A DNA stretch of 64,000 bases from Brevibacterium sp. HMSC07C04 (GTDB taxonomy: Bacteria; Actinomycetota; Actinomycetes; Actinomycetales; Brevibacteriaceae), in the NCBI RefSeq assembly GCF_001815905.1, contig NZ_KV823235.1:110835-174834 (forward strand), written 5' to 3'. The translations under genes were made by a program, and so were the position numbers. The number at the start of each line of letters is the position of its first letter. Position 1 is the first letter of the stretch. Shown here piece by piece: positions 1-8,525 of this stretch. The notes beneath the pieces were generated by a model. It was given only the letters and a program-made list of their open reading frames with translations. It did no database searches and was not told the DNA's origin.

Positions 1-1128
1 TCGGATCAGCGTCCGCTGTCCGACTTCCATACGGACCCGCGCCTCCGCAGGCACTCGCAGTCCGTCTCCGAGTTCTGCTCGCACGACGAACCCGTCGCCG
101 CGATACTCTACTTCTTTCACTACGCCGAAGACCTTGCCGAGGTTCGAGGTGCTGGTCGGCTCGCTCTCAGTTGGCCGCCCGGCTTCTTCGGACTCGCCGT
201 CCGCGGGCGCCGCGTCGAAGTCAACTGACCGGACTGCCAGGCCCATGCTGTCGCCTGCTGTTTCGCGGTTTCCGTCCTCAAACTTGACCGGCACGGACAG
301 ACCGGCGCTGATGGCTGCCCGCTGCGGACCGGTGTATTCGACCACCGGCAGAATGGTTGCGTGCCCGAGGAATTCCGCGGCCCAAGCTGAGTTCGGACGG
401 GCCCATACTGATTCGGGTTTGCCGGCCTGTTCGATGCGACCGCTGTTCATCATGACCAGGTGATCGGCCATTGCGAGCGCCTCTTCTTGATCGTGGGTGA
501 CGATCACTGTGGTTACACCGGCCCTGCGAATCATTTTTCGCAGATCCGCTCGCAGCTGTCCGCGAAGCTGCGGGTCGAGAGCACCGAGCGGTTCGTCGAG
601 AAGAAGCACCTTCGGGTTGGGCGCCAGCGCACGGGCAATGGCAACGCGCTGACGCTGACCGCCGGACAGTTCGTCGGGGGCGCGGTCGGCCAGTTCGCTG
701 ATCCGGCACAGTGCCAGCATCTCCTGCACTCGCTCGATGCGCTGTTCTTTGGGCACCTTCTGTGCTCGGAGTCCAAACGCAATATTGCTTTTGACGTCCA
801 GGTGGTCAAACAGTGCGTACTGCTGCGGTACCCAGCCGACCCGCCGTCGACTGACGGGCAGGTGCGTAACGTCGTCAGAGCCGAACCTGATTGTTCCCGC
901 AGTCGGTGTGAGAACGCCGCCGATCGTCTTGAGCAGGGTTGTTTTCCCACAGCCCGAAGGCCCTACGAGAGCAGCGATGTCCCCTGTGCCCAGGGTCATG
1001 TTGATGTTCTCCAGCGCTGCCCGATCCACCCCGGGATAGGCAAAGCTGACATTGCCCACCACCAGGCCAGCATCAACGGTTTCCTGACGGGCTGCTTCGA
1101 CAGACTGTTCAAAGGTGACGGCTGTCAT
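1..1128 (-). CDS. ABC transporter ATP-binding protein (partial at left edge)
   Basis: This is the ATPase subunit of a binding-protein-dependent importer, read leftward and open at the window edge, so its C-terminal end is missing. The reading frame shows a Walker A motif (GPSGCGKT), a Q-loop (WVPQQYALFD), the ABC signature (LSGGQRQRVAIARAL), Walker B (LLLDEP) and the H-loop (IVTHDQEEA). A TOBE-like C-terminal region follows, as in the CysA/PotA/FbpC group. The ATG at 1128-1126 overlaps the stop of the upstream permease gene (ATGA), so the four transporter genes are translationally coupled. The substrate cannot be read from the ATPase; the linked glycerophosphodiesterase suggests a phosphodiester breakdown product. 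Confidence 0.93.
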   Translation of the reverse strand, partial: MTAVTFEQSVEAARQETVDAGLVVGNVSFAYPGVDRAALENINMTLGTGDIAALVGPSGCGKTTLLKTIGGVLTPTAGTIRFGSDDVTHLPVSRRRVGWVPQQYALFDHLDVKSNIAFGLRAQKVPKEQRIERVQEMLALCRISELADRAPDELSGGQRQRVAIARALAPNPKVLLLDEPLGALDPQLRGQLRADLRKMIRRAGVTTVIVTHDQEEALAMADHLVMMNSGRIEQAGKPESVWARPNSAWAAEFLGHATILPVVEYTGPQRAAISAGLSVPVKFEDGNRETAGDSMGLAVRSVDFDAAPADGESEEAGRPTESEPTSTSNLGKVFGVVKEVEYRGDGFVVRAELGDGLRVPAEARVRMEVGQRTLIR

Positions 1129-1991
1129 ACCGCCCCTCCTTTCTGAACCTGAAACTTCTCCAGCACGATTGCCGGCGGGATGACCATTGCCAAGAAGATT
1201 GCGGTCTGCGCCGCTGCCAGCTCGATGCGGCCGGTGATGTAGGTGTCGAACAAGAACACCGGCATCGGCTGTGCGCTGGGTGTGAAGAGAAAGAACGTGA
1301 CGTTGAATTCGCCCAGCGACATCGTCACGACCATGACCAGCCCGCCGATCAGAGCGCGTCGGACAGCGGGCAGCGTGACTGAGAAGAAGATTTTTGCAGT
1401 CCCCATGCCCAGTGAGGAGGCAACCAGTTCCTGCTCTTTGAGCCGTTCGGAGTTTATCGCGGGGATCAGTGCGCTGAGCAGAAACGGCAGGGTGTAGAGA
1501 ACGTGGCCGGCTACCATCAGCCATCCGCTCGGCCGCAGCACCGGGTAGCTCAGGATCAGGGCGAGACCCACGGCTATTCCGGGAATGGCAATCGGAAGCG
1601 TCGACACCGACTGCAGCAGTCCTCGGCCTGGAAAGCTGTGCCGCGTGATGAATCGGGCAGCCGGCAGGGCTACCAGGAGGTCCACGATCATGACTATGAG
1701 GGCGACCTGCAGGCTGATGAAGACCGACTGATCCATGCGCTGCCACGCTTGCGACAGCCATTGACCCGTCACTCCTCCGCTGAGACCGTCGACCCAGTTC
1801 TTGCTGAAGGCAACAGCCAGCAAGACGGGCAGGGGCAACAGGGTGACAGCGCACGCTGCGATCGCAAAGATGAAGCCCACGGCCTGCACTGGGTCTTTTG
1901 CACCCTTCGAGTTGTTCTTGCTGCGGGCGGTGCGGAAGGCCGTGGTCGCACCATCGGGCGCGTCCATCTGCTCTGCTGTGGGTGCCGTCAT
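1125..1991 (-). CDS. ABC transporter permease (second permease subunit)
   Basis: This is a 288-residue inner-membrane permease of the binding-protein-dependent importer family. It has about six hydrophobic segments and the cytoplasmic coupling loop (LKEQELVASSLGMGTAKIFFSVTLPAVRR), the EAA motif that contacts the ATPase. The start at 1991 is preferred over an in-frame start at 2024 because its ATG overlaps the TGA of the preceding permease (ATGA). It is the third gene of a four-gene transporter set. The family is clear; the substrate is not. Confidence 0.9.
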   Translation of the reverse strand: MTAPTAEQMDAPDGATTAFRTARSKNNSKGAKDPVQAVGFIFAIAACAVTLLPLPVLLAVAFSKNWVDGLSGGVTGQWLSQAWQRMDQSVFISLQVALIVMIVDLLVALPAARFITRHSFPGRGLLQSVSTLPIAIPGIAVGLALILSYPVLRPSGWLMVAGHVLYTLPFLLSALIPAINSERLKEQELVASSLGMGTAKIFFSVTLPAVRRALIGGLVMVVTMSLGEFNVTFFLFTPSAQPMPVFLFDTYITGRIELAAAQTAIFLAMVIPPAIVLEKFQVQKGGAV

Positions 1992-2824
1992 GTTCTCACG
2001 CTCACAATCCGTTTGCTTCCCCATGAGTTGACGCCGATGAGCACTGTTGTGGTCACAACGGCCAAGATGATGCTGAGGGTTGCGGCAAGTTCGGGACGAA
2101 AGTTCTCTGTGAAGGCGGCCGCTATCTCAAGGGGCATCACCCGCTGTCCCCGAGCCAGAGTCGCTGCTGTGCCGTACGCGCCGAAGGCCGTGGCGAACGC
2201 CAGCCCGCTGGCAGAGGCGATCGCCGGACGAAGCGCGGGAATGATGACGCGGCGGTAGACGCCGACCGTGCTTTCGCCCAAACTTCGGGCGGCCTGTACG
2301 GTTTCCGGGCGGACTGCAGCAGCTGCCCCGCGGACCACCAGAACGATGCGGGGAATCTGAAAGTACAGGTACCCGAGCGTCAGGCCCGCCCAGGTGTAGG
2401 CAATCTGCAGGTGCCGTTGGCCGAGCGCACTTTCAAACGCCAAGGGCACGACTCCCGTGTTGCCGACGAGCAGAATGATGAAGAAGCCGACCACGATGCC
2501 GGGCAGACTGAGCGGAATGCTCAGCGCAACTGCCATCCCCCTGGTGAGCGCGGTGTCCTGGGTTCCGATGTACAGCCCGGCAGGCACACAGAGGATAAGC
2601 GCAAGGACCGTTGAGAGCAGCGCCAGCACCGCGGTGACGATCATTGCGTTCTGGTAGCGGGAGCTTGTGAGCGCTCCGATGTAGTTGCTGAAGGTGAGGT
2701 GGCCGCCGTCATCTGTGAGACTGGCCAGCCCGAGTATGAGCATTGGCCAGATGAGAACGGCCCCGAGCACAATAAGCAGCGGAATCGTCAACACAGCGGC
2801 TGCGGCCTTCGACCGGCTGTTCAT
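1988..2824 (-). CDS. ABC transporter permease (first permease subunit)
   Basis: This is a 278-residue membrane protein with six predicted transmembrane segments and an EAA-type loop (VQAARSLGESTVGVYRRVIIPALRPA) near residue 180. It is the heterodimer partner of the next permease, with which it overlaps by four bases. Its ATG lies two bases after the stop of the lipoprotein gene, so binding protein and permeases are co-transcribed. The arrangement of lipoprotein, two permeases and CysA-like ATPase is typical of iron(III), thiamine, polyamine or organophosphate importers. Confidence 0.9.
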   Translation of the reverse strand: MNSRSKAAAAVLTIPLLIVLGAVLIWPMLILGLASLTDDGGHLTFSNYIGALTSSRYQNAMIVTAVLALLSTVLALILCVPAGLYIGTQDTALTRGMAVALSIPLSLPGIVVGFFIILLVGNTGVVPLAFESALGQRHLQIAYTWAGLTLGYLYFQIPRIVLVVRGAAAAVRPETVQAARSLGESTVGVYRRVIIPALRPAIASASGLAFATAFGAYGTAATLARGQRVMPLEIAAAFTENFRPELAATLSIILAVVTTTVLIGVNSWGSKRIVSVRT

Positions 2825-2826
2825 GG

Positions 2827-3864
2827 TCAGCCGGTGACCTTCTGGAACTCTTCGATTACGCCGTCTTGGACATCGTTCATCTTTGCAAAGTCAGTGCCTT
2901 TGACCAGCTTGTTGTATTCCTCGTCGGAGGGGAAGGCTTCGCTGGCGGACTCGGGGAGTTCGATGTCTTTAACGGGTTTCAGGTAGCTTTCGGCAAAGAG
3001 CTTCTGGGCTTCCTCTGACAGTACGTAGTCGAGAAGCTTCTTGCCGTTGTCGCCATTGGGCCCGTTCTTCACGAGGCTCATGGTGTAGGGAATGCTCAGT
3101 GTTCCTTCACACGGGTAGACGACTTCAATCGGCGAACCTTCCGCGGCAAGCTGGTATCCGTTGAAGTCGGCGTCGATGAGGATCGGGATTTCACCCTGCT
3201 GTACCGACGAGGTGGCGGTCTGCGCTGGGTTCTTCACGCCGTTTTCAGCCATTTTCTCGGCCCATTCGAGTCCCGGCTTGAAGTCATCGAGCGAACCGCC
3301 GAGCGCCTGGTTTGCTCCCGTCAACACCGAGTACCCGACAGCGGCCTGGGCGGGGTCCAGGTAGCCCACCTTGTCCTTGTACTTAGGGTCGGTGAGGTCG
3401 TTCCAGCACTTGGGAACTTCAACGTCACCAAGCTCCTTGGTGTTGACGAGCATCGCCACGGCACCCTGATGAACAGCGGTCCAATTGCCCTCGGGGTCTT
3501 TGAGGTTTTCGTCGATGTCGTCGAAGCCTTCGGGTTTGTACGGTTCAATAAGCCCTTCGTCCTGGGCCTGCATGCCGAAGACGATTCCGTAGTACGCAAC
3601 GTCTGCTGCCGGTGATTCCTTTTCAGCCGTGAGTGCTGCGAGCGTCTGCCCGGAGTTCTTCGGGTCGTTGGGAGCTTCGATGCCGGTTGACTCGGTGAAC
3701 TGCTTCAGAACATCGTCCCAGTTGGCCCACTCCTGGGGCGTGTTGTAGGAAACGACGGTGCCCGAACCGTCGGCGTAATCGCCTCCGCTGCCCCCAATGG
3801 AACAGGCGGCAAGGGCAAATGCGGACAGTGATGCAACAACTGCTGCTGAAAGTGAGCGGCGCAT
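2827..3864 (-). CDS. Extracellular solute-binding lipoprotein (family 1)
   Basis: This is a 345-residue lipoprotein. An N-terminal signal peptide ends in the lipobox LAAC at residues 18-21, so it is anchored outside the membrane and delivers substrate to the two permeases downstream. The fold segments (NTPQEWANWDDVLKQF, VLTGANQALGG, DYVLSEEAQKLFAESYLKPV) are those of family-1 binding proteins such as ferric iron, thiamine or 2-aminoethylphosphonate binders. A clear Shine-Dalgarno AAAGGAG precedes the ATG. The diesterase gene 34 bp upstream makes glycerol phosphate or a related phosphodiester product a reasonable but unproven ligand. Confidence 0.88.
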   Translation of the reverse strand: MRRSLSAAVVASLSAFALAACSIGGSGGDYADGSGTVVSYNTPQEWANWDDVLKQFTESTGIEAPNDPKNSGQTLAALTAEKESPAADVAYYGIVFGMQAQDEGLIEPYKPEGFDDIDENLKDPEGNWTAVHQGAVAMLVNTKELGDVEVPKCWNDLTDPKYKDKVGYLDPAQAAVGYSVLTGANQALGGSLDDFKPGLEWAEKMAENGVKNPAQTATSSVQQGEIPILIDADFNGYQLAAEGSPIEVVYPCEGTLSIPYTMSLVKNGPNGDNGKKLLDYVLSEEAQKLFAESYLKPVKDIELPESASEAFPSDEEYNKLVKGTDFAKMNDVQDGVIEEFQKVTG

Positions 3865-3897
3865 GTTTTCTCCTTTGTGAGGTTCTCGGTGGTGGTG

Positions 3898-4713
3898 TCA
3901 GCGACCGAGGCGCTGGTGAAGGTCATCAAGACGGTCCGTCATGAACATGTCGACGTTCATGTCGATTGCCTTCTGGTTGTCTTTCTCAAAAGCGTCGGGC
4001 CAACCCCAAGCGGAAACGGTCAGTCCCAGGGATTTCGCATAGGCGACGGTTTCCGGGCGCAAAGCGTCAAGGTTGATGTTGATGGCATCAAAGCCCTGTT
4101 TCGCGGTGGAGGAAACCCAGGCCCGGCTGACGGGGCCTTCACCGGTCCAGGTACGAACACGCATGAGTTTGATACCGGTTTTCTGGTCTTTGATTGTCTT
4201 CAGGCCCAAGTCGCTGAAGCCTGATACCCAGGCACGACTCGATTGGCCGTGTTCCTCTATTTCCTGTGCCAGGCGTCGAGCGCCTTTCACCGTTGTCAGC
4301 CCCGTGTGCTTGAACTCGTACACGAAGTTCACGGCAGTCTGCTTGCCGAAAGCAGCGAAGACGTCATCCAGGGTCGGCAGCTGGCAATTCTCTTCGATCC
4401 TTTTAGCTGAACCAGAGTCGATGAGAGCGGTGCCGCCAGGGCCCTTGCAGAGGTTGTCGTGTGACAGATAGAACTTGTCGCTGGCGATGTTGTAGTGGAC
4501 GTCGATTTCGACCCAGTCGGCGCCCTTGGCGACGGCTGACTCGATCCCAGCGAGTGAATTATCGGGGTGGTGTTCCTTGTCGCCGCGGTGAGCGACGCTT
4601 TGCAGAGCCGACCCGCTGTTCTGCACTTCAGCCGCAGCAACCGGGCCAGCGGCTAGAACACCACCAAAAAGCGCACATGAAGCAGCCAGCTTAATGAGGG
4701 TACGGTGAAACAT
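3898..4713 (-). CDS. Secreted glycerophosphodiester phosphodiesterase family protein
   Basis: The 271-residue product starts with a signal peptide (MFHRTLIKLAASCALFGGVLAAG). It carries the GDPD signature: SVAHRGDKEHHPDNSLAGIESAVAKGADW followed by the acidic pair in EIDVH, then LSHDNL and the C-terminal VSAWGW. Family members hydrolyse glycerophosphodiesters to an alcohol and glycerol 3-phosphate using a metal ion. The start at 4713 is chosen because the upstream in-frame extension has no signal-peptide character and a GGAGG lies just upstream. The gene heads the operon with the ABC importer, which fits extracellular cleavage followed by uptake of a product. Confidence 0.88.
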   Translation of the reverse strand: MFHRTLIKLAASCALFGGVLAAGPVAAAEVQNSGSALQSVAHRGDKEHHPDNSLAGIESAVAKGADWVEIDVHYNIASDKFYLSHDNLCKGPGGTALIDSGSAKRIEENCQLPTLDDVFAAFGKQTAVNFVYEFKHTGLTTVKGARRLAQEIEEHGQSSRAWVSGFSDLGLKTIKDQKTGIKLMRVRTWTGEGPVSRAWVSSTAKQGFDAININLDALRPETVAYAKSLGLTVSAWGWPDAFEKDNQKAIDMNVDMFMTDRLDDLHQRLGR

Positions 4714-4898
4714 TGCGTGTCCAGGCCTCCATCGGTCGGGCGGGGCAATGCATGCCCACTCGAAAGACAACGAAGCCCAACCTAGGAATGATCTATGGCT
4801 GCCGGGTGGCTCCGGCGTGAACAATCAGCTTCATCGAGTGAACTCAGGGGGCGCTAGGGTCCCCACCCGTTCACCACCGCGGCTCAGGTCGGAAAAGC

Positions 4899-5783
4899 TC
4901 AGCCCAGAAGGTCGAGAATGTTCTGCGCCTGTTTGTCGCTGATAGTGCCGTTGGCAAGCGCCCGCTGGACCGTCGCGCGTGCCACGGCCCGGTATGAGTG
5001 GCCCGTGTCAGCCAGTTCCGCGGCTGTTTCGTCAAGTGCTGCCAGGTGTGCCCGCACTGTCGATGCGTCACCGCGGGATACCGGCCCGGTGAGAGTGCGC
5101 ACTCCACTGCGCAGCACATTCGATGTGCTTGCAGCCACCAGCTCTTCCAGCACCTGCCCCGGATCTTCTATGCCGATTGATTCGAGCATCTCCATGGCCT
5201 GGGCAATGACGACGGCCACGTGGTTTGAAGCGTGTGAACACGCGGCGTGGTAGAGCGCACGATCGGCTTCGGCTACGACAAACGGCTCTCCGCCGATTTC
5301 CACCGCGAGCGCCTGGCCGATGGCCAGGAACGTCTTCGGTCCGGTCACAGCGATCGAGGTGCGGCGCAGCCTCTCGAGGTCCATTGACGTTCCCGTAAAC
5401 GACAGGGCCGGGTGCAGCGCCAGTGTGATCGCCCCGCGGGCAGCGGCTGGCGCCAGAATATCTGCACCGTACCTGCCCGAAAAGTGCATGACGATCTGCC
5501 CAGGCGAGAACCGCCCCAGCTCGGCAAGCCCTGACACCAGGTCACCCAGCTGGTCGTCCGGCACCGTGAAGATGACCAGTTCGGCCCGTTCGAGGATTTC
5601 CTCCACCTCGAGAATGGGGATGTCCGGCAGCATTGCCTCGGCCCGGTCCAAGGTGGCCTCGGAGCCTCCTGTGACGCCGACGATCGCGTGCCCGGCACTG
5701 CGCAGGGCGGCCCCGATGACCGCACCGACTTTTCCAGTGCCGATGATCCCGACTCCCAAGCGGGTCTGATCGTCCAGGTTCAC
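4899..5783 (-). CDS. Rossmann-like and DUF2520 domain protein
   Basis: The 294-residue protein has an N-terminal nucleotide-binding Rossmann domain (GVGIIGTGKVGAVIGAALRSAGH) and a C-terminal DUF2520 helical domain (HPALSFTG, then ACSHASNHVAVVIAQA). It resembles F420/NADP-dependent oxidoreductases, and in many actinomycetes sits directly before panC, which hints at a pantothenate-linked reductase role that is not proven. No panC follows here. The GTG at 5783 is chosen because GAGAGGA stands seven bases upstream and the gene then lies 10 bp after the PH-domain gene. The longer in-frame start at 5873 would overlap that gene. Confidence 0.85.
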   Translation of the reverse strand: MNLDDQTRLGVGIIGTGKVGAVIGAALRSAGHAIVGVTGGSEATLDRAEAMLPDIPILEVEEILERAELVIFTVPDDQLGDLVSGLAELGRFSPGQIVMHFSGRYGADILAPAAARGAITLALHPALSFTGTSMDLERLRRTSIAVTGPKTFLAIGQALAVEIGGEPFVVAEADRALYHAACSHASNHVAVVIAQAMEMLESIGIEDPGQVLEELVAASTSNVLRSGVRTLTGPVSRGDASTVRAHLAALDETAAELADTGHSYRAVARATVQRALANGTISDKQAQNILDLLG

Positions 5784-5793
5784 GTGGGTCCTC

Positions 5794-7581
5794 TCAGGCG
5801 GCGTCCATGGCAGCACGCGCACGCTGGGTGTGCTGCGCGTAGTCGAACAGAAGCTTCCGTGCGGTGTGCTCATCCAGGTGTTCGATGTACGGCTTCACGG
5901 GCCCGCGGGTGGAGTGCAAGTACACGGTCGCTACTTTGAAGGACCTCTGAATGGGCCCCTGATTCCACCCGAGGGACTGCACGCGAGCGTGTGGAACGAA
6001 TATTGCCCGGCGGGTGAATCGGCCGGTGCGCACAGCCATAACCGCCCTTGTGACAGCCCATCCGCTGCGACCCCGGTTGAGCGGATCGAGCCAGCGGGTT
6101 CGCTCGGGCTGCTGGGCAAACAGGCCCGGTAGGCCGGAGGGTTTGGCGAAGGTGCCTGCGACCGCCTCGTGAATGACATCGCCGGGCGCAACAGAGTGAC
6201 CCGAATTGAGTTCGCCCACACCGTCCGGCAGGACTAAGCCCATGAGCGTCTGCACATCGGTCAGTGAGCCCACCGGCAGGAGCGTCTTTCCTTCCTTGCC
6301 GGATTCTCCGGCGGTGTTGAACATCACCCGGTACCACCCGGCAATGCGCCACATGAACGGCTGGCGAATCTCGACCGCCTGCAGACGGTCAAGCGGCACC
6401 AGCACCCGCTCAGTGGAGAAAACACCCTGGCTGATCTGCACGCCATCGCCGGTGAGTTTGGCAGAGAAGTTCCCGTAGGTGAAGTTGCTGGTGAACGTTT
6501 GAAAGGCCGCAACCGCAAAGCCGAACGCCATGGGCGCCATTGTGGTGAGAATCGCCCCGAGGGCTCCGAAGTCCATGTAGCCAGCCGCAGCCAATCCGAT
6601 GCACACGCCGACAGCAGCAATAGCAAGCAGAATCAGGGCGAGTGATACGACAACGCCGGTCGTAAGAAAAGCCGACAGGATGGTCCGGTGCAGCGGCACG
6701 CGGACGAGTTCGCCATCGGGCTTGATTCGGCCGCTGCGCGTGTACGGCGCAATGAGCTCCTGAAACGACCCCGCCAGATCACTTCCGACGCCTGCGCCGC
6801 GCCCGCTGAGCGCCGACACGATCCGGGCTCCGGCCGGCATACCCGGTGCGTTGGGATTGTGCTGGGTGCCGCTGGCGTCACGGCCTGGGCGACCCGCCTG
6901 GTTCTGCAGTCCCGGCTGACCAACCTCTGCCGAGGCGCCGCTGAACTGCTCGCTGCCGCCGTCGGCTGTGGGGCCGGTCGGGTTGGGTCCGGTTGGTGCG
7001 GCCTCCGGGGCGGCGCCGGTCGGCGCTGCGGCGGCTTTGGCCCGGCGGACATTTGCCAGGATGATGTCGCGCAGCTGTTCGGCCTGTGTCTTTTTCAGGT
7101 ACAGGATGGTGATGTTGGAATCGCTGCCGCCGGCAACATCGAAAACAAGTGTTGCCAAACCGAAGATGCGCGCCAGGAACGGCTGTTGGACATCGACTGA
7201 CTGAATGCGGAGGAAATTCGCGTGGCGGTGCGCTTTGGACACTATGCCGTGTTTGTATTCCACCACTCGATCGTCATAGCGGTAGGCCGTCATCTTCCAC
7301 TGCCAGAACAGCAGACCGACACCGGCGGCAATGATTACGAAGACGGCCAGCAACAGCAGCAGAACGAACATCACCGGCACATCGTCGGCCAGTTCGGAAC
7401 CCTTGCGAAGATCGGCTTCTCCTCTGAGGATTTCGCCGAACATCCCCTGCAGCAGATTGGCGCCGAAGACGATGACCGCAATAACCGCCGCAACCAGAGC
7501 GCCGCCCATCTGCATGACCGGCGTGATCGGGTGAACCCTGTGCCAGACTCCGGGCTCCAGGCGTTTGCTCGCAGCGGTCAT
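5794..7581 (-). CDS. Large membrane protein with bacterial PH domains (YdbT-like)
   Basis: The 595-residue membrane protein has paired hydrophobic segments near the N terminus and again around residues 310-375, and bPH2 domains of the YdbT/DUF304 type. The repeated core motifs are RIQSVDVQQPFLARIFGLATLVFDVAGG and LDRLQAVEIRQPFMWRIAGWYRVMFNTAGESG, with a third in VQSLGWNQGPIQRSFKVATVYLHSTRGPV. A Gly/Pro/Ala-rich linker lies around residues 190-260. It is coupled to a smaller PH-domain protein upstream, a pairing conserved next to folK in actinomycetes. The function is unknown. The ATG at 7581 overlaps the upstream stop; a GTG three bases earlier is also possible. Confidence 0.88.
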   Translation of the reverse strand: MTAASKRLEPGVWHRVHPITPVMQMGGALVAAVIAVIVFGANLLQGMFGEILRGEADLRKGSELADDVPVMFVLLLLLAVFVIIAAGVGLLFWQWKMTAYRYDDRVVEYKHGIVSKAHRHANFLRIQSVDVQQPFLARIFGLATLVFDVAGGSDSNITILYLKKTQAEQLRDIILANVRRAKAAAAPTGAAPEAAPTGPNPTGPTADGGSEQFSGASAEVGQPGLQNQAGRPGRDASGTQHNPNAPGMPAGARIVSALSGRGAGVGSDLAGSFQELIAPYTRSGRIKPDGELVRVPLHRTILSAFLTTGVVVSLALILLAIAAVGVCIGLAAAGYMDFGALGAILTTMAPMAFGFAVAAFQTFTSNFTYGNFSAKLTGDGVQISQGVFSTERVLVPLDRLQAVEIRQPFMWRIAGWYRVMFNTAGESGKEGKTLLPVGSLTDVQTLMGLVLPDGVGELNSGHSVAPGDVIHEAVAGTFAKPSGLPGLFAQQPERTRWLDPLNRGRSGWAVTRAVMAVRTGRFTRRAIFVPHARVQSLGWNQGPIQRSFKVATVYLHSTRGPVKPYIEHLDEHTARKLLFDYAQHTQRARAAMDAA

Positions 7582-8069
7582 CACAGACCAGCCAGGCCGC
7601 TCTGGCCGCGTTCAGACAGCAGTTCGCGCAGACGGTCAGCGTCAGCGCGCTTCAGGCCGGGAACGGTTGCATCCGATCCTGCTGAAGCGGTGTGCAGCGT
7701 GACGGTGGCAATCCCGAAGACCCGTTCGAGGGGGCCGGCGGTGACATCGACGTACTGCATGCGCGCATAGGGCACTACGACGGTTTCCCGGTACATGATG
7801 CCGCGTTCGATCAGCAGGTCTGTGGGCCTGACCTTATAGCCCAGAGCACTGACCTGACGGAAGATGAAGATGCACCGCAGAAGGGGGATGCCCAGTGTCA
7901 ACAGCAGGGCGATCACGAGCATCCACGGCTTGGCGAAGTCGAATGCGGTGTAGATCACGATGACGATCACCGTGCTCAACACTGCGCTGATGAACGTACT
8001 CAGCAGCCGCACGACGGCAAGCCGCTTGTCAACGGGGATGAGTTCGGGTTCGCGCAGGGGAATGCTCAT
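7581..8069 (-). CDS. Small PH-domain membrane protein
   Basis: The 162-residue protein has two hydrophobic segments (residues about 20-65) and one bPH2 domain (GYKVRPTDLLIERGIMYRETVVVPYARMQYVDV... ERVFGIATVTLHTASAG). It is the usual partner of the larger YdbT-like protein downstream. The start at 8069 forms an ATGA overlap with the DUF3180 gene and begins with MSIPLREPELIP; the long in-frame extension upstream is not protein-like. The role is unknown; conservation of the pair suggests a complex at the membrane. Confidence 0.87.
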   Translation of the reverse strand: MSIPLREPELIPVDKRLAVVRLLSTFISAVLSTVIVIVIYTAFDFAKPWMLVIALLLTLGIPLLRCIFIFRQVSALGYKVRPTDLLIERGIMYRETVVVPYARMQYVDVTAGPLERVFGIATVTLHTASAGSDATVPGLKRADADRLRELLSERGQSGLAGL

Positions 8070-8524
8070 GCGGCGGCTCCTGAAGGATCGTCTGGCGGCA
8101 GTTGACAGAAGCGTTCGACCACGATTCCAACCGTCATCAGTCCCGCGGCCACAATAAAAGTACCGAACATGGCCATTGCCGAGCCAGTGCGAAGGAATCC
8201 TGCAGACAGCAGAATGTAGACGCCCGAACCCAGGTACCACCCGGACAGTGCCGCTCCGGTCAGCGAACAGGCTTTGGCCATCATCGCCACCCGGGCGGCC
8301 TGCAGCGGGTCGATCGGCTGTTTGCGCTCGCCGTCGTTCCACTTCTTGATCGGAATGCCGAGCACAAGGAGTGTTCCGCCCAGCAGAAGCATCCCGACGA
8401 TCGCCGGCCACGGAACATCGGGAAGCGGATTGCCCCAGCTTTCCAGAACCCAGGACCCGGCTGATCCGACAATGAATCCAATAGCTCCGCCGGTCAGAAG
8501 GTTCGATGCTTTGGTTGGGCGCAT
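8066..8524 (-). CDS. DUF3180 membrane protein
   Basis: The 152-residue protein has four predicted membrane helices, in two hairpins separated by a charged loop (PIKKWNDGERKQPIDPLQAARVAMMAKA). It matches the actinobacterial DUF3180 family in size, pattern and position directly after folK. It overlaps the following PH-domain gene by four bases and begins one base after the FolB-FolK stop, so it is part of the folate operon. No function is known. Confidence 0.86.
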   Translation of the reverse strand: MRPTKASNLLTGGAIGFIVGSAGSWVLESWGNPLPDVPWPAIVGMLLLGGTLLVLGIPIKKWNDGERKQPIDPLQAARVAMMAKACSLTGAALSGWYLGSGVYILLSAGFLRTGSAMAMFGTFIVAAGLMTVGIVVERFCQLPPDDPSGAAA

Positions 8525-8525
8525 A

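Noticed and set aside
1243..2258. Rightward frames opposite the two ABC permeases
   Set aside because: They are mirror frames of GC-rich genes and show no domain.
8070..8411. Long N-terminal extension of the small PH-domain gene
   Set aside because: The extension lies inside the DUF3180 gene in another frame; the ATGA overlap at 8069 is the better start.
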